Below the pieces are notes generated by a model that ran no database searches, had not been told where the DNA came from, and saw only the letters and a list, made by a program, of their open reading frames with translations. Shown here in pieces: positions 14,330 to 21,042 of a stretch of 28,068 nucleotides of DNA (position 1 is the first letter of the stretch; every line of letters starts with the position of its first letter). Source of the stretch: CAVSUR01 sp052143655 (GTDB lineage Bacteria > Actinomycetota > Actinomycetes > Streptosporangiales > Streptosporangiaceae); NCBI GenBank assembly GCA_052143655.1, contig JBKQSL010000033.1:1-28068 (forward strand), read 5' to 3'. A program made the translations under genes and the position numbers.

Positions 14330-14902
14330 TCACAGGCCGGGCGCCCCCCAGACGGGGAACCAGCGGGCGAGATCGGGCTCGACCTTCAGGTCGTCGGTCA
14401 GCACGCCGCGGACCTGAAGCTCCAGGGCGTTGTCCCGGCGCTCACCCGGCTGCGGCGCGAACGGGTAGAACGAGCCGCGCTTGTACAGGTAGACCAGGCC
14501 GAGCGGGCGGCCGCCGTGGTCGCGGAAGGGCAGGATCGTGCACAGCAGCTGCGGCCCGAAGCCGCCGGCCTCCAGCGAGGAGTTCACCGCGTGCAGGTCG
14601 GTGACCAGGCCGGCCACGTCATCTGCCGAGTGCCGGACGACCAGCCAGGTGAAGCCGTAGGAGTCCGCGGACATCTCCACCGGGGCGGCGTCCTTGCCCA
14701 TGCTGAGCAGCTCGCGGATCTCGGACTCGATATCGCTGAACGCGCGGCCCTGCACGGCGCGGAAGCAGACCGAGCCGGTGCCGGTCGGGCTGAAGTCCGT
14801 CGCCGCCTGCATGGTCAGGCTGGCCGACGGCAGCGCGAACAGCGCGTCGAGGTTCGGCGGCACCGGCTTGGTCCGGCCGAGCAGCGTATCGAGGAAACCC
14901 AC
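14330..14902 (-). CDS. pspAB: PspA-associated protein PspAB
   Basis: This 190-residue soluble protein matches the actinobacterial PspAB family. It starts MGFLDTLLGRTKPVPPNLD and has FALPSASLTMQAATDFSPTG, later blocks VRHSADDVAGLVTDLH and LVYLYKRGSFYPFAPQPGERR, and DLARWFPVWG near the end. PspAB accompanies PspA and HtpX in cell-envelope stress systems; its biochemical role is unknown. The GTG start at 14902 has GGGAGG seven bases upstream. It lies 47 bases after htpX on the same strand, so the two are probably one operon. The stop is flanked by short tandem duplications. Confidence 0.85.
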   Translation of the reverse strand: MGFLDTLLGRTKPVPPNLDALFALPSASLTMQAATDFSPTGTGSVCFRAVQGRAFSDIESEIRELLSMGKDAAPVEMSADSYGFTWLVVRHSADDVAGLVTDLHAVNSSLEAGGFGPQLLCTILPFRDHGGRPLGLVYLYKRGSFYPFAPQPGERRDNALELQVRGVLTDDLKVEPDLARWFPVWGAPGL

Positions 14903-14949
14903 CTGCCTACCTCCCGTGCCAGCGGGCCGCTCCGGCCGCCCGCCGATGG

Positions 14950-15927
14950 CTAGCGGCTCAGCTGCTGACCGATCTTGTCGAGCTGCTTGAGCCGCTTGTC
15001 CAGCGACGGATGCGTGGAGAACAGCGCGGACAGCGTCATCTCCCCCGAGCGGCGGGACAGCGCGGGGGTGAAGTAGAAGGCGTTCAGCGGCTCGGCCGCG
15101 CGCAGGTCCCGGGTCGGGATCCTGGCCATCTCTCCGGTTACCTTCACCAGCGCGCTGGCCAGCGCGGCCGGCTGCCCGGTCAGCAGCGCGCCGGACCGGT
15201 CCGCCGACAGCTCGCGGTACCGCGACAGCATCCGGATCAGCAGGAAGCTGATCGCATAGGTCACCATGCCCACCAGCATCACGATCAGCATGATCGGCAG
15301 CGCGTTCTGGTTGTTGCCGCCGCGGCCGCGGCCCCGGCCGCCGCCGCCGCCGAACAGCTCGGAGTAGAACGCGAACCGGACCAGCAGGGCCGCGATGATG
15401 CCCAGGAACGAGGCGATCGTCATCACCGCGACGTCCTTGTGCGCAACATGCGACATCTCGTGCGCGAGCACGCCCTCAAGCTCAGCCGGCTCCAGCTTGC
15501 GCAGCAGCCCGTCGGTGACGCAGACCACCGCGACCTTGCTGCTGCGCCCGGTCGCGAACGCGTTGGGCACGCTGGTGGGCGCGATCGCCACCCGCGGTTT
15601 GGGCATGTCAGCCAGGGCGCAGATGCGGTCAATGATGCCGTGCAGCTCGGGGGCCTCCTGCGGGGTGACCAGCCGGGCCCCCGCCGTGCGCAGGGCGATC
15701 TTGTCCGACCAGTAGAAGGACACGAAGCCCAGGCCCACGCCGAACAGCACCGCGATGACGACGTCCGCGCCAGCGCCGGCGCTGGCCCCGTTGCGGCCGC
15801 GCGCATAGATGTCCAGGACGAAGAACAAGGCCACCGCGAAGGCCGTGAACACCAGGCCAAGCAGGAACATCGTCGCGCCCATCCGGGCAACCAGCCCGGG
15901 ATCGGACGCGTAGCGAGTGCGCGCCAT
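14950..15927 (-). CDS. htpX: M48 membrane zinc metalloprotease HtpX
   Basis: HtpX degrades damaged or misfolded membrane proteins. The 325-residue protein has two N-terminal spans (about 16-40 and 55-74). The zinc motif H156-E-M-S-H160 follows, then two further spans (about 166-190 and 210-233) and the third ligand E239 in SRYRELSADRSG. A glycine/arginine-rich loop (residues 193-204, GGGGGRGRGRGG) separates the later spans and looks like a lineage-specific insertion. ATG 15927 has GGGAGG eight bases upstream. It is the first gene of an htpX-pspAB unit. A small CGGCTC/GAGCCG stem lies in its leader at 15950-15968. Confidence 0.93.
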   Translation of the reverse strand: MARTRYASDPGLVARMGATMFLLGLVFTAFAVALFFVLDIYARGRNGASAGAGADVVIAVLFGVGLGFVSFYWSDKIALRTAGARLVTPQEAPELHGIIDRICALADMPKPRVAIAPTSVPNAFATGRSSKVAVVCVTDGLLRKLEPAELEGVLAHEMSHVAHKDVAVMTIASFLGIIAALLVRFAFYSELFGGGGGRGRGRGGNNQNALPIMLIVMLVGMVTYAISFLLIRMLSRYRELSADRSGALLTGQPAALASALVKVTGEMARIPTRDLRAAEPLNAFYFTPALSRRSGEMTLSALFSTHPSLDKRLKQLDKIGQQLSR

Positions 15928-16276
15928 GTACGGCGCCTCCCTTTCGTTGCGGCTCTTCAGGCGAGCCGTCTACCTCATTACACCGCATGGGCCGACGTGG
16001 GCGGGACCAGTGGGCGGGACCAGAGGCAAAGCCTCCCTGGTCCCTCCCGCACCGGCTGGTAACCGGTACCGGCGGCCATCCAGCACAACGGCCGGCCGGT
16101 CATGCTCGTTCCCGCCGGCCGCGGGTGGTCAGCCCAGGGCGTAATCGGCAGCTGTGCCTGGCTGGACGGCCTGCTGCGCCGCATGACTCGGGCAGCCTGC
16201 CCGGCTGCCCGGCTGTGTGCTGCCTGACTGGGCGGCGCCGCGAGCCGCCGCAGCCGGTCACTGCCGGGGGGCCGGG
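15928..16276. other. 349-bp gap between pspAA and htpX, rich in hairpins
   Basis: No supported gene is seen here. From the pspAA side the gap holds a GGCGGC/GCCGCC stem (16231-16249) and a CGGGCAGC/GCTGCCCG 8-bp stem (16189-16211). It then has a CGGCCGGC/GCCGGCCG 8-bp stem (16089-16121) and a bulged 12-bp stem with an AAA loop (16016-16044). A 13-bp tandem repeat (GTGGGCGGGACCA, 15997-16009 and 16010-16022) overlaps the last stem. At least one stem is probably the pspA-pspAA terminator, and the htpX promoter must lie near 15930-16000. Short frames on both strands have no ribosome-binding site or homology that I recognise. Confidence 0.6.
16189..16211 (-). terminator. Candidate terminator of pspA-pspAA
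   Basis: CGGGCAGC (16189-16196) and GCTGCCCG (16204-16211) form a perfect 8-bp stem with a 7-nt loop. It begins 65 bases beyond the pspAA stop on the minus strand. Confidence 0.45.
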
Positions 16277-16552
16277 TCAGCCGGGGATGAGCCCGTCGGT
16301 CAGCAGCTTTCGGACCTCGGCCATGCTGGCGTCAGCCCGCGGCAGGATCAGCCCCGACGGTTCCAGCACGTCGGCCTGCACCGGACTGCCCACGGCCCGG
16401 ATCCGGCCGAGCAGCGCGTCCAGCGCAGACCGGAAGCCGCTCTCGTCTCCCTGCTCGACCGCCGTCTCCAGCGCGGTGTCCAGCACGTTCAGCTCGGCCG
16501 CGGCCGAGTCTTCGAGCTCGAACTGCCCCTCGCCGAGAATCCGGACGATCAT
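16277..16552 (-). CDS. pspAA: PspA-associated protein PspAA
   Basis: This 91-residue protein matches PspAA, a small partner encoded directly after pspA in many actinobacteria. It starts MIVRILGEGQFELED, has LNVLDTALETAVEQGDESGF in the middle, and ends with a conserved-looking segment SDLILPRAD-like (here SGLILPRADASMAEVRKLL). Its biochemical role is not known; it is thought to modulate PspA. The ATG overlaps the pspA TGA by four bases (ATGA), so translation is coupled. Length and position both fit the family. Confidence 0.88.
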   Translation of the reverse strand: MIVRILGEGQFELEDSAAAELNVLDTALETAVEQGDESGFRSALDALLGRIRAVGSPVQADVLEPSGLILPRADASMAEVRKLLTDGLIPG

Positions 16553-17355
16553 TTCTGCTCACCCGCCTGCGCCTGATCGGCGGCCTGAGCGGGCTGACCG
16601 GCCGCGGTGCCCGGCGCCGTCCCTGGCGCGCCCTCCAGCTCCTTGGGCGCCTCGCCCTGGCCGAGCTCGGTTTTCAGCGCCTCCAGCTCGGCGTCCACTC
16701 CCCGGCTGGCGCCCATCCGGTCCAGCTCCGCCTGGATGTCATCGCGCGGGCCGCTGACCACGTCGTCTAGCGCGCCGGAGGCCATCAGCTCGTCGATCGC
16801 GCCTGCCCGGGCCTTCATCTGCTCGGTCTTGTCCTCGGCCCGCTGGATCGCCAGGCCCACGTCGCCCATCTCCTCGGAGATGCCGGTGAACGCCTCGTTG
16901 ATCCTGGTCTGCGCCTCGGCCGCCGTGTAGGTCGCCTTGATGGTCTCCTTCTTGGTGCGGAAGGCATCCACTCTGGTCTGCAGCCGCTGCGACGCCTGAG
17001 TCAGCTTCTCCTCCTCGCCCTGCAGCGAGGCGTACTGCGTCTGCAGGTCGGTCAGCTGCGAGGTGAGGCCGGACTTGCGCACCAGCGCCTCGCGGGCGAG
17101 GTCCTCGCGGCCGGCCGCCAGTGAGTCACGCGCCTGCCGGTCCAGCTTGTCCGAGGACCGCTGCAGCTGGTTCATCTGCAGCTCCAGCCGCTTACGGGAG
17201 GTCGCCACGTCGGCGACACCGCGGCGGACCTGCTGCAGCATCTCGAGCTGCTGCTGGTAGGAGTAATCCAGAGTCTCGCGCGGGTCTTCCATCCGGTCCA
17301 GCGCCTTGTTGGCCTTGGACTTGAAGATCAGCGATACCCGCTTCATGACGCCCAT
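16549..17355 (-). CDS. pspA: Phage shock protein A (PspA/IM30 family)
   Basis: PspA is a peripheral ESCRT-III-like protein that coats and stabilises stressed inner membrane. From ATG 17355 it has 268 residues. An N-terminal amphipathic helix (MGVMKRVSLIFKSKANKAL) precedes the hallmark ALDRMEDPRETLDYSYQQQ. Long coiled coils with VRRGVADVATSRKRLELQ run to about residue 220, followed by an Ala/Gly/Pro/Gln tail. Alternative starts are ATG 17367 (four more residues) and ATG 17346; family N-termini favour 17355 or 17346. It is translationally coupled to pspAA. A 14-bp tandem repeat lies 56 to 83 bases upstream, in a 272-bp gap shared with the divergent DUF3043 gene. Confidence 0.93.
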   Translation of the reverse strand: MGVMKRVSLIFKSKANKALDRMEDPRETLDYSYQQQLEMLQQVRRGVADVATSRKRLELQMNQLQRSSDKLDRQARDSLAAGREDLAREALVRKSGLTSQLTDLQTQYASLQGEEEKLTQASQRLQTRVDAFRTKKETIKATYTAAEAQTRINEAFTGISEEMGDVGLAIQRAEDKTEQMKARAGAIDELMASGALDDVVSGPRDDIQAELDRMGASRGVDAELEALKTELGQGEAPKELEGAPGTAPGTAAGQPAQAADQAQAGEQK

Positions 17356-17410
17356 AGGCGCGACCATCCCCTCATCACGTAAGTCGCTGCGCCGCCGCGA
17401 TGCGACGCTC

Positions 17411-17438
17411 CGCGGCTGGCACCGCGCGGCTAGCACCG
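17411..17438. repeat. 14-bp tandem repeat upstream of pspA
   Basis: CGCGGCTGGCACCG (17411-17424) is followed directly by CGCGGCTAGCACCG (17425-17438). It lies in the divergent promoter region of pspA and the DUF3043 gene. It could be a regulator site, but short duplications are common in this window. Confidence 0.6.
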
Positions 17439-17615
17439 CCACGCCGGGCCGCGGCCGGCGGGGCACGGCGCACAGGCGGCCTGCGGCCGCTGATGCTGGG
17501 CTCCAGCCTACGACGGCCTGACGCCTCAGTCATCACGAGCCGGATCACCGCGGGCCGCGGCCGCGGCGGCCTGGCCCGGCCCGGCACACAGGCGGTATTG
17601 ACGGGCTTGTCCCGG

Positions 17616-17621
17616 TAGGCT
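17616..17621 (+). promoter_or_regulatory. Candidate -10 box for the DUF3043 gene (leaderless)
   Basis: TAGGCT fits TAnnnT and ends six bases before GTG 17628; no Shine-Dalgarno is present. A TTGACG at 17598-17603 is only 12 bases upstream, too close for a standard -35. Confidence 0.4.
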
Positions 17622-17627
17622 GGTCGG

Positions 17628-18245
17628 GTGTTCCGACGACGCGCCAGCGGCGCCCCTGACGTGCTAGATCCGGCCGCCGCGCAGGCGCAGACCAGCGACG
17701 AGGCGGCGGCTGCCGGCAGCCCCGGCCGGACGCCGGCCAAGGGCCGGCCCACGCCCAAGCGCAGCGAGGCGGAGAAGCGCCGCCGCGAGCCGTACAACGC
17801 CCCCAGCGACCGCAAGGCCGCCTACCAGAAGACCAAGGAGCGCGACCGGACTGCCCGCCAGCAGCGGGCGGCGGCGATGCGGCGCGGCGAGGAATGGGCG
17901 CTGCCGCGCAAGGACCAGGGCAAGGTGCGGGCACTGGCCCGGGACTACGTGGACTCGCGGCGGACGCTGAGTGAGTACTACCTGTTCGCGGTGGCGGCGC
18001 TGATCGTACTGCTGTTCGTGCCCGGCCTGCGGCAGACGCTGGTCGTCGACTACGTGGTGCTCGCCGTGCTGGTGGTGCTGGTCGTCGAGGGCTGGCTCAC
18101 TGGCCGCCGGGTGCAGCGGCTGATTCAGCAGCGGTATCCGGGCGAGACCACGCGCGGGGTGCGGATCTACGCGGCGATGCGCAGCACGCAGATCCGCAAG
18201 ATGCGGATGCCGCCGCCGCGGGTCGGCCCCGGCGACAAGATCTGA
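17628..18245 (+). CDS. DUF3043 family membrane protein
   Basis: This 205-residue protein of unknown function belongs to an actinobacterial family. It has a long basic, low-complexity N-terminus with PTPKRSEAEKRRREPYNAPS and RKAAYQKTKERDRTARQQR. LARDYVDSRRTLSEYYLFA leads into the first membrane span (about 118-136), and a second follows at about 138-157. The protein ends in a basic tail (QRYPGETTRGVRIYAAMRS). The topology is probably in-out-in, with both termini cytoplasmic. GTG 17628 has no Shine-Dalgarno and a TAGGCT box just upstream. It is divergent from pspA, but no functional link is shown. Confidence 0.85.
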   Translation: MFRRRASGAPDVLDPAAAQAQTSDEAAAAGSPGRTPAKGRPTPKRSEAEKRRREPYNAPSDRKAAYQKTKERDRTARQQRAAAMRRGEEWALPRKDQGKVRALARDYVDSRRTLSEYYLFAVAALIVLLFVPGLRQTLVVDYVVLAVLVVLVVEGWLTGRRVQRLIQQRYPGETTRGVRIYAAMRSTQIRKMRMPPPRVGPGDKI

Positions 18246-18250
18246 CGCCA

Positions 18251-18291
18251 GCCGCCGGGCCGGGCCGGGCCCGCGGCACCGTCCCGGCGGC
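18251..18291 (+). terminator. Terminator after the DUF3043 gene
   Basis: GCCGCCGGG (18251-18259) pairs with CCCGGCGGC (18283-18291), nine base pairs. A smaller palindrome, CGGGCCGGGCCCG (18261-18273), lies in the loop. It starts six bases after the stop codon and is followed by a short TTT. Confidence 0.6.
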
Positions 18292-18315
18292 CGTTTCCCG
18301 GCGCGGGCGCCTGGT

Positions 18316-18321
18316 TAGAGT
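18316..18321 (+). promoter_or_regulatory. Candidate -10 box for the aldo/keto reductase gene (leaderless)
   Basis: TAGAGT fits TAnnnT and ends eight bases before ATG 18330. There is no Shine-Dalgarno, so the mRNA probably starts at or next to the ATG. Confidence 0.45.
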
Positions 18322-18329
18322 TGTGCCGC

Positions 18330-19328
18330 ATGGAGCATCGTCACCTCGGCCGCACCGGCCTGAAGATCAGCGAACTGGCTTACGGGAACTGGATCACGCA
18401 CGGCTCGCAGGTCGAGGAGGCGGCGGCCGCCTCCTGCGTCGCCGCGGCGCTGGATGAGGGCATTACCACTTTTGACACCGCCGACGTGTACGCCGGCACC
18501 CGGGCCGAGGCGGTCCTCGGCCGGGCCCTGCACGGCGTGCGCCGCGAGTCCGTCGAGATCTGCACCAAGGTCTACTGGCCGACCGGTCCGGGGATGAACG
18601 ACCGGGGCCTGTCCCGCAAGCACATCATGGAGTCGGCGCACGCCTCACTGCGCCGGCTGCAGACCGACTACGTCGACCTGTACCAGGCGCACCGCTACGA
18701 CCATGAGACCCCGCTGGAAGAGACCCTGCGGGCCTTCGACGACCTGGTCCGCCAGGGCAAGGCGCTGTACATCGGGGTCTCGGAATGGCGCGCCGAGGAG
18801 ATCGCGGACGCCCTGCGGATCGCGGGCGAGATGGGATTCGACCGGATCGTGTCGAATCAGCCGCAGTACAACATGGTCTGGCGGGTCATCGAGGCCGAGG
18901 TCATGCCGCTGTGCGAGAAGGAGGGCATCGGCCAGATCGTGTGGTCGCCGATCGGCCAGGGCGCGCTGGCCGGCAAGTACCTGCCAGGCGCGGCGCCGCC
19001 GGCGGGCTCGCGGGCTACCGACCAGTCCGGCTCGGCCTTCATCTCCCTCTTCCTGGGCGATGACCTGCTCACCCGGGTGCAGCAGCTGAAGCCGGTCGCG
19101 GACGAGGCGGGGCTGAGCCTGGCCCAGCTGGCGATCGCCTGGGTACTGCAGGACCCGAACGTGTCGGCAGCGATCATCGGCGCGACCCGGCCCGAGCAGG
19201 TCCGCGAGAACGTCAAGGCGTCCGGAGTCCGGCTGGAGCCGGAATTGCTGCGCCGGATCGACGAGATACTCGGCCCGGTGATCGTCCGGGACCCGGCGCA
19301 GACCGCGAGCCCGCCCCGGCGCACCTGA
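18330..19328 (+). CDS. Aldo/keto reductase, KvAβ-like subfamily
   Basis: This 332-residue cytoplasmic TIM-barrel enzyme reduces aldehydes or ketones with NADPH; the natural substrate is unknown. The start MEHRHLGRTGLKISEL is typical. The catalytic tetrad is D49 (FDTADVY), Y54, K80 (ICTKVYW) and H121 (YQAHRYDHETPLEET). The C-terminal cofactor region has SPIGQGALAGKYLPG and IIGATRPEQVRENVKAS. These blocks fit the potassium-channel beta-subunit-like group. ATG 18330 is supported by a -10-like box eight bases upstream; an earlier TTG is unlikely. It is a single gene ending in a hairpin shared with the convergent small gene. Confidence 0.92.
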   Translation: MEHRHLGRTGLKISELAYGNWITHGSQVEEAAAASCVAAALDEGITTFDTADVYAGTRAEAVLGRALHGVRRESVEICTKVYWPTGPGMNDRGLSRKHIMESAHASLRRLQTDYVDLYQAHRYDHETPLEETLRAFDDLVRQGKALYIGVSEWRAEEIADALRIAGEMGFDRIVSNQPQYNMVWRVIEAEVMPLCEKEGIGQIVWSPIGQGALAGKYLPGAAPPAGSRATDQSGSAFISLFLGDDLLTRVQQLKPVADEAGLSLAQLAIAWVLQDPNVSAAIIGATRPEQVRENVKASGVRLEPELLRRIDEILGPVIVRDPAQTASPPRRT

Positions 19329-19331
19329 CCG

Positions 19332-19375
19332 GGCCGGGACCAGCGGCTGGTGCGCGGTGCGCTGGCTGCCCGGCC
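19332..19375. terminator. Bidirectional hairpin between the reductase and the small minus-strand gene
   Basis: GGCCGGG (19332-19338) pairs with CCCGGCC (19369-19375), and inside it CCAGCG (19340-19345) pairs with CGCTGG (19360-19365). It fills the gap between two convergent stops. Confidence 0.55.
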
Positions 19376-19587
19376 TATTCCGCGGCGGGCTGCAGGCTCA
19401 TCGGGCCGTAGACGGTCTTGTCGTCGTCCAGCAGGGTGACCTGATCCACACCTGACTCCAGCAGGTCGCGCCAGTTCTCGCCGAGCCAGCTCTCCGCGTC
19501 GCCCTGGCTGGCGAAGGTCTCCCTCGGCAGCCCGCGTGACACCGGTGCCGTACCGTCTTCCTTCTCGTACTGCCAGCTCCAGCTCAT
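19375..19587 (-). CDS. Small conserved-looking protein of unknown function
   Basis: The 70-residue acidic protein begins MSWSWQYEKEDGTAPVSR. It continues with ETFASQGDAESWLGENWRDLL and a strand-like VDQVTLLDDDKTVYGPMSLQ. No signal peptide or membrane span is present. The pattern resembles short actinobacterial proteins of about 65-75 residues with an SWLGExW motif. I believe such homologues are common but cannot name a function. ATG 19587 has GAGG and GGAG close upstream. It is flanked by a convergent reductase and a divergent cobU, so it is monocistronic. Confidence 0.75.
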   Translation of the reverse strand: MSWSWQYEKEDGTAPVSRGLPRETFASQGDAESWLGENWRDLLESGVDQVTLLDDDKTVYGPMSLQPAAE

Positions 19588-19683
19588 GCTCCGCCTCGGT
19601 GTTCAGGGCCGCGGTGACTAGGATTGCGCCGGTTCAACAGGTGGCTCATCGTAACCGCTGGGCCGGCCCGGGACGGGATGGGG

Positions 19684-20904
19684 ATGCGCGTTCGCTTGCT
19701 GGGCACCGGCGGCGCCGACGGCTGGCCGGCGCCGGGCTGCCCGTGCGCCTCGTGCCGCCGCGCCGCGCTGGCGGGCGGCCGGCGCGCGCCTGGCGCGGTA
19801 CTCGTCGACGACGCCGTGCAGATCACTGCCGGACGGCCGCCGCGGCCGGCCCGGGACGCCCTGGCCCGGGACGCCCTGGCCCGGGACGGCACCTTCAGCG
19901 CGCGGCCGGATGCGGGCGGCGGGGCTGGCGGCCACGAGATCCGGCCGGTGCCCGGCGGCTGGGACATCACCAGCCCGGACGGCGCCCGGCTGCTCGTCGC
20001 CGCCGGGCCCGGCGCGCACCCCGCGCCGCCCGCGGCCGCGCGGCCCTACGACATCGCGCTGCTCGACCTGCTCGGCGACCCGGCCCAGCTTGGCGCGCTG
20101 CGCGCCCGCGGCCTGGTGCACGAGGCCACCGCCGTGGCCGCGTTGTGCGCCGACCACCGCGTCACCTCGGCGGCCGAACTGGCCCGCCGGTGCGCGCTCT
20201 GGGGAGCCGCTGTGCCCGCCGACGGCCTTGCCCTGACCGCGCCGGACTCCGCAGCCGACTCCGCAGCCGACTCGGCGGCCGACTCGGCGGCCTGCCCCGC
20301 GGCGGGCCCCCGGCCGGACCGGCAGGCCCGGGGCCGGACGCTGGTGCTGGGCGGCGCCCGCTCGGGGAAATCCCGCGAGGCTCAGCTGCGGCTGGCCGGC
20401 GAACCGGGCGTGACCTACCTGGCCGCCGGGCCGTGGACCGACGCGGCGGCCGCTGCCGCGGATCCGGAGTGGGCCAGCCGGGTCGCGGCCCACCGGGCGG
20501 ACCGGCCCGCGCACTGGCGCACGGTAGAGAGCAGTGATGTGGCGGGAATGCTGCGTTCTGGCTCTGATGCACTGCTCATCGACGGGATCGGGACCTGGCT
20601 TGCGGCCGTGCTCGGCGAATCGGGGGCCTGGGATGCACCGGAGGCCGGGCCTGACGGGGCCGGCGCATTCGCCCGGGCCAGGCGGCAGGTCGCCGACCGG
20701 GTCGAGGACCTGGTCGCGGCGTGGCGGGAAACCTCCGCGCTTGTCGTGGCAGTCAGTGACCAGGTGGGGTCGGGTATAGTGCCCGCGACCAGGTCCGGAC
20801 GGCTGTTCCGGGACCAGCTCGGCTGGCTGAACCAGCGGCTGGCAGCCGAATCCGAGCAAGCCGTGCTGGTCGTAGCGGGCCGGGTGACGACCTTGCCGAG
20901 TTGA
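19684..20904 (+). CDS. cobU: CobU cobinamide kinase/guanylyltransferase with degenerate N-terminal extension
   Basis: The C-terminal half (from about residue 217) is CobU, which phosphorylates adenosylcobinamide and transfers GMP to it in cobalamin nucleotide-loop assembly. It has a P-loop (LVLGGARSGKS, K229), the likely guanylylated H270 in VAAHRADRPAHWRTVE, and VSDQVGSGIVP, where most CobU have VSNEVG. The N-terminal half begins MRVRLLGTGGADGWPAPGCPCASC, like metallo-beta-lactamase-fold hydrolases. It lacks any HxHxDH zinc motif and is probably non-catalytic. The two halves are joined by an ADSA-repeat linker (four 12-bp units). Starts at 19678 and 19684 are both possible. No other cobalamin gene is in the window. 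Confidence 0.88.
   Translation: MRVRLLGTGGADGWPAPGCPCASCRRAALAGGRRAPGAVLVDDAVQITAGRPPRPARDALARDALARDGTFSARPDAGGGAGGHEIRPVPGGWDITSPDGARLLVAAGPGAHPAPPAAARPYDIALLDLLGDPAQLGALRARGLVHEATAVAALCADHRVTSAAELARRCALWGAAVPADGLALTAPDSAADSAADSAADSAACPAAGPRPDRQARGRTLVLGGARSGKSREAQLRLAGEPGVTYLAAGPWTDAAAAAADPEWASRVAAHRADRPAHWRTVESSDVAGMLRSGSDALLIDGIGTWLAAVLGESGAWDAPEAGPDGAGAFARARRQVADRVEDLVAAWRETSALVVAVSDQVGSGIVPATRSGRLFRDQLGWLNQRLAAESEQAVLVVAGRVTTLPS
19849..19890. repeat. 15-bp tandem repeat in the cobU N-terminal region
   Basis: GCCCGGGACGCCCTG occurs at 19849-19863 and 19864-19878, followed by a partial third copy. It encodes repeated RDALA in frame. Confidence 0.85.
20245..20292. repeat. 12-bp tandem repeat (4 copies) in the cobU linker
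   Basis: Two units of GACTCCGCAGCC (20245-20268) are followed by two of GACTCGGCGGCC (20269-20292). They encode (DSAA)4 between the N-terminal extension and the CobU domain. Confidence 0.9.
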
Positions 20905-21042
20905 CCCATAATCGTTACTAATCGCGGTTTCGGGGCGCGAACGATACAGCTTGGTGCCCGGAAACTGTAAAGTTCTAGGCTCCGGACCCCAGGACCGGGC
21001 CCCGGGGCGGCGGGCAGCGGCGGTGCCGCTGGCTACGCCCCC

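Noticed and set aside
20905..20985. A defined -35/-10 promoter for the PfkB kinase
   Set aside because: TTGACC, TACTAA, GATACA, TAAAGT and TAGGCT all occur here, but no pair has a standard spacing, so only a general promoter region is claimed.
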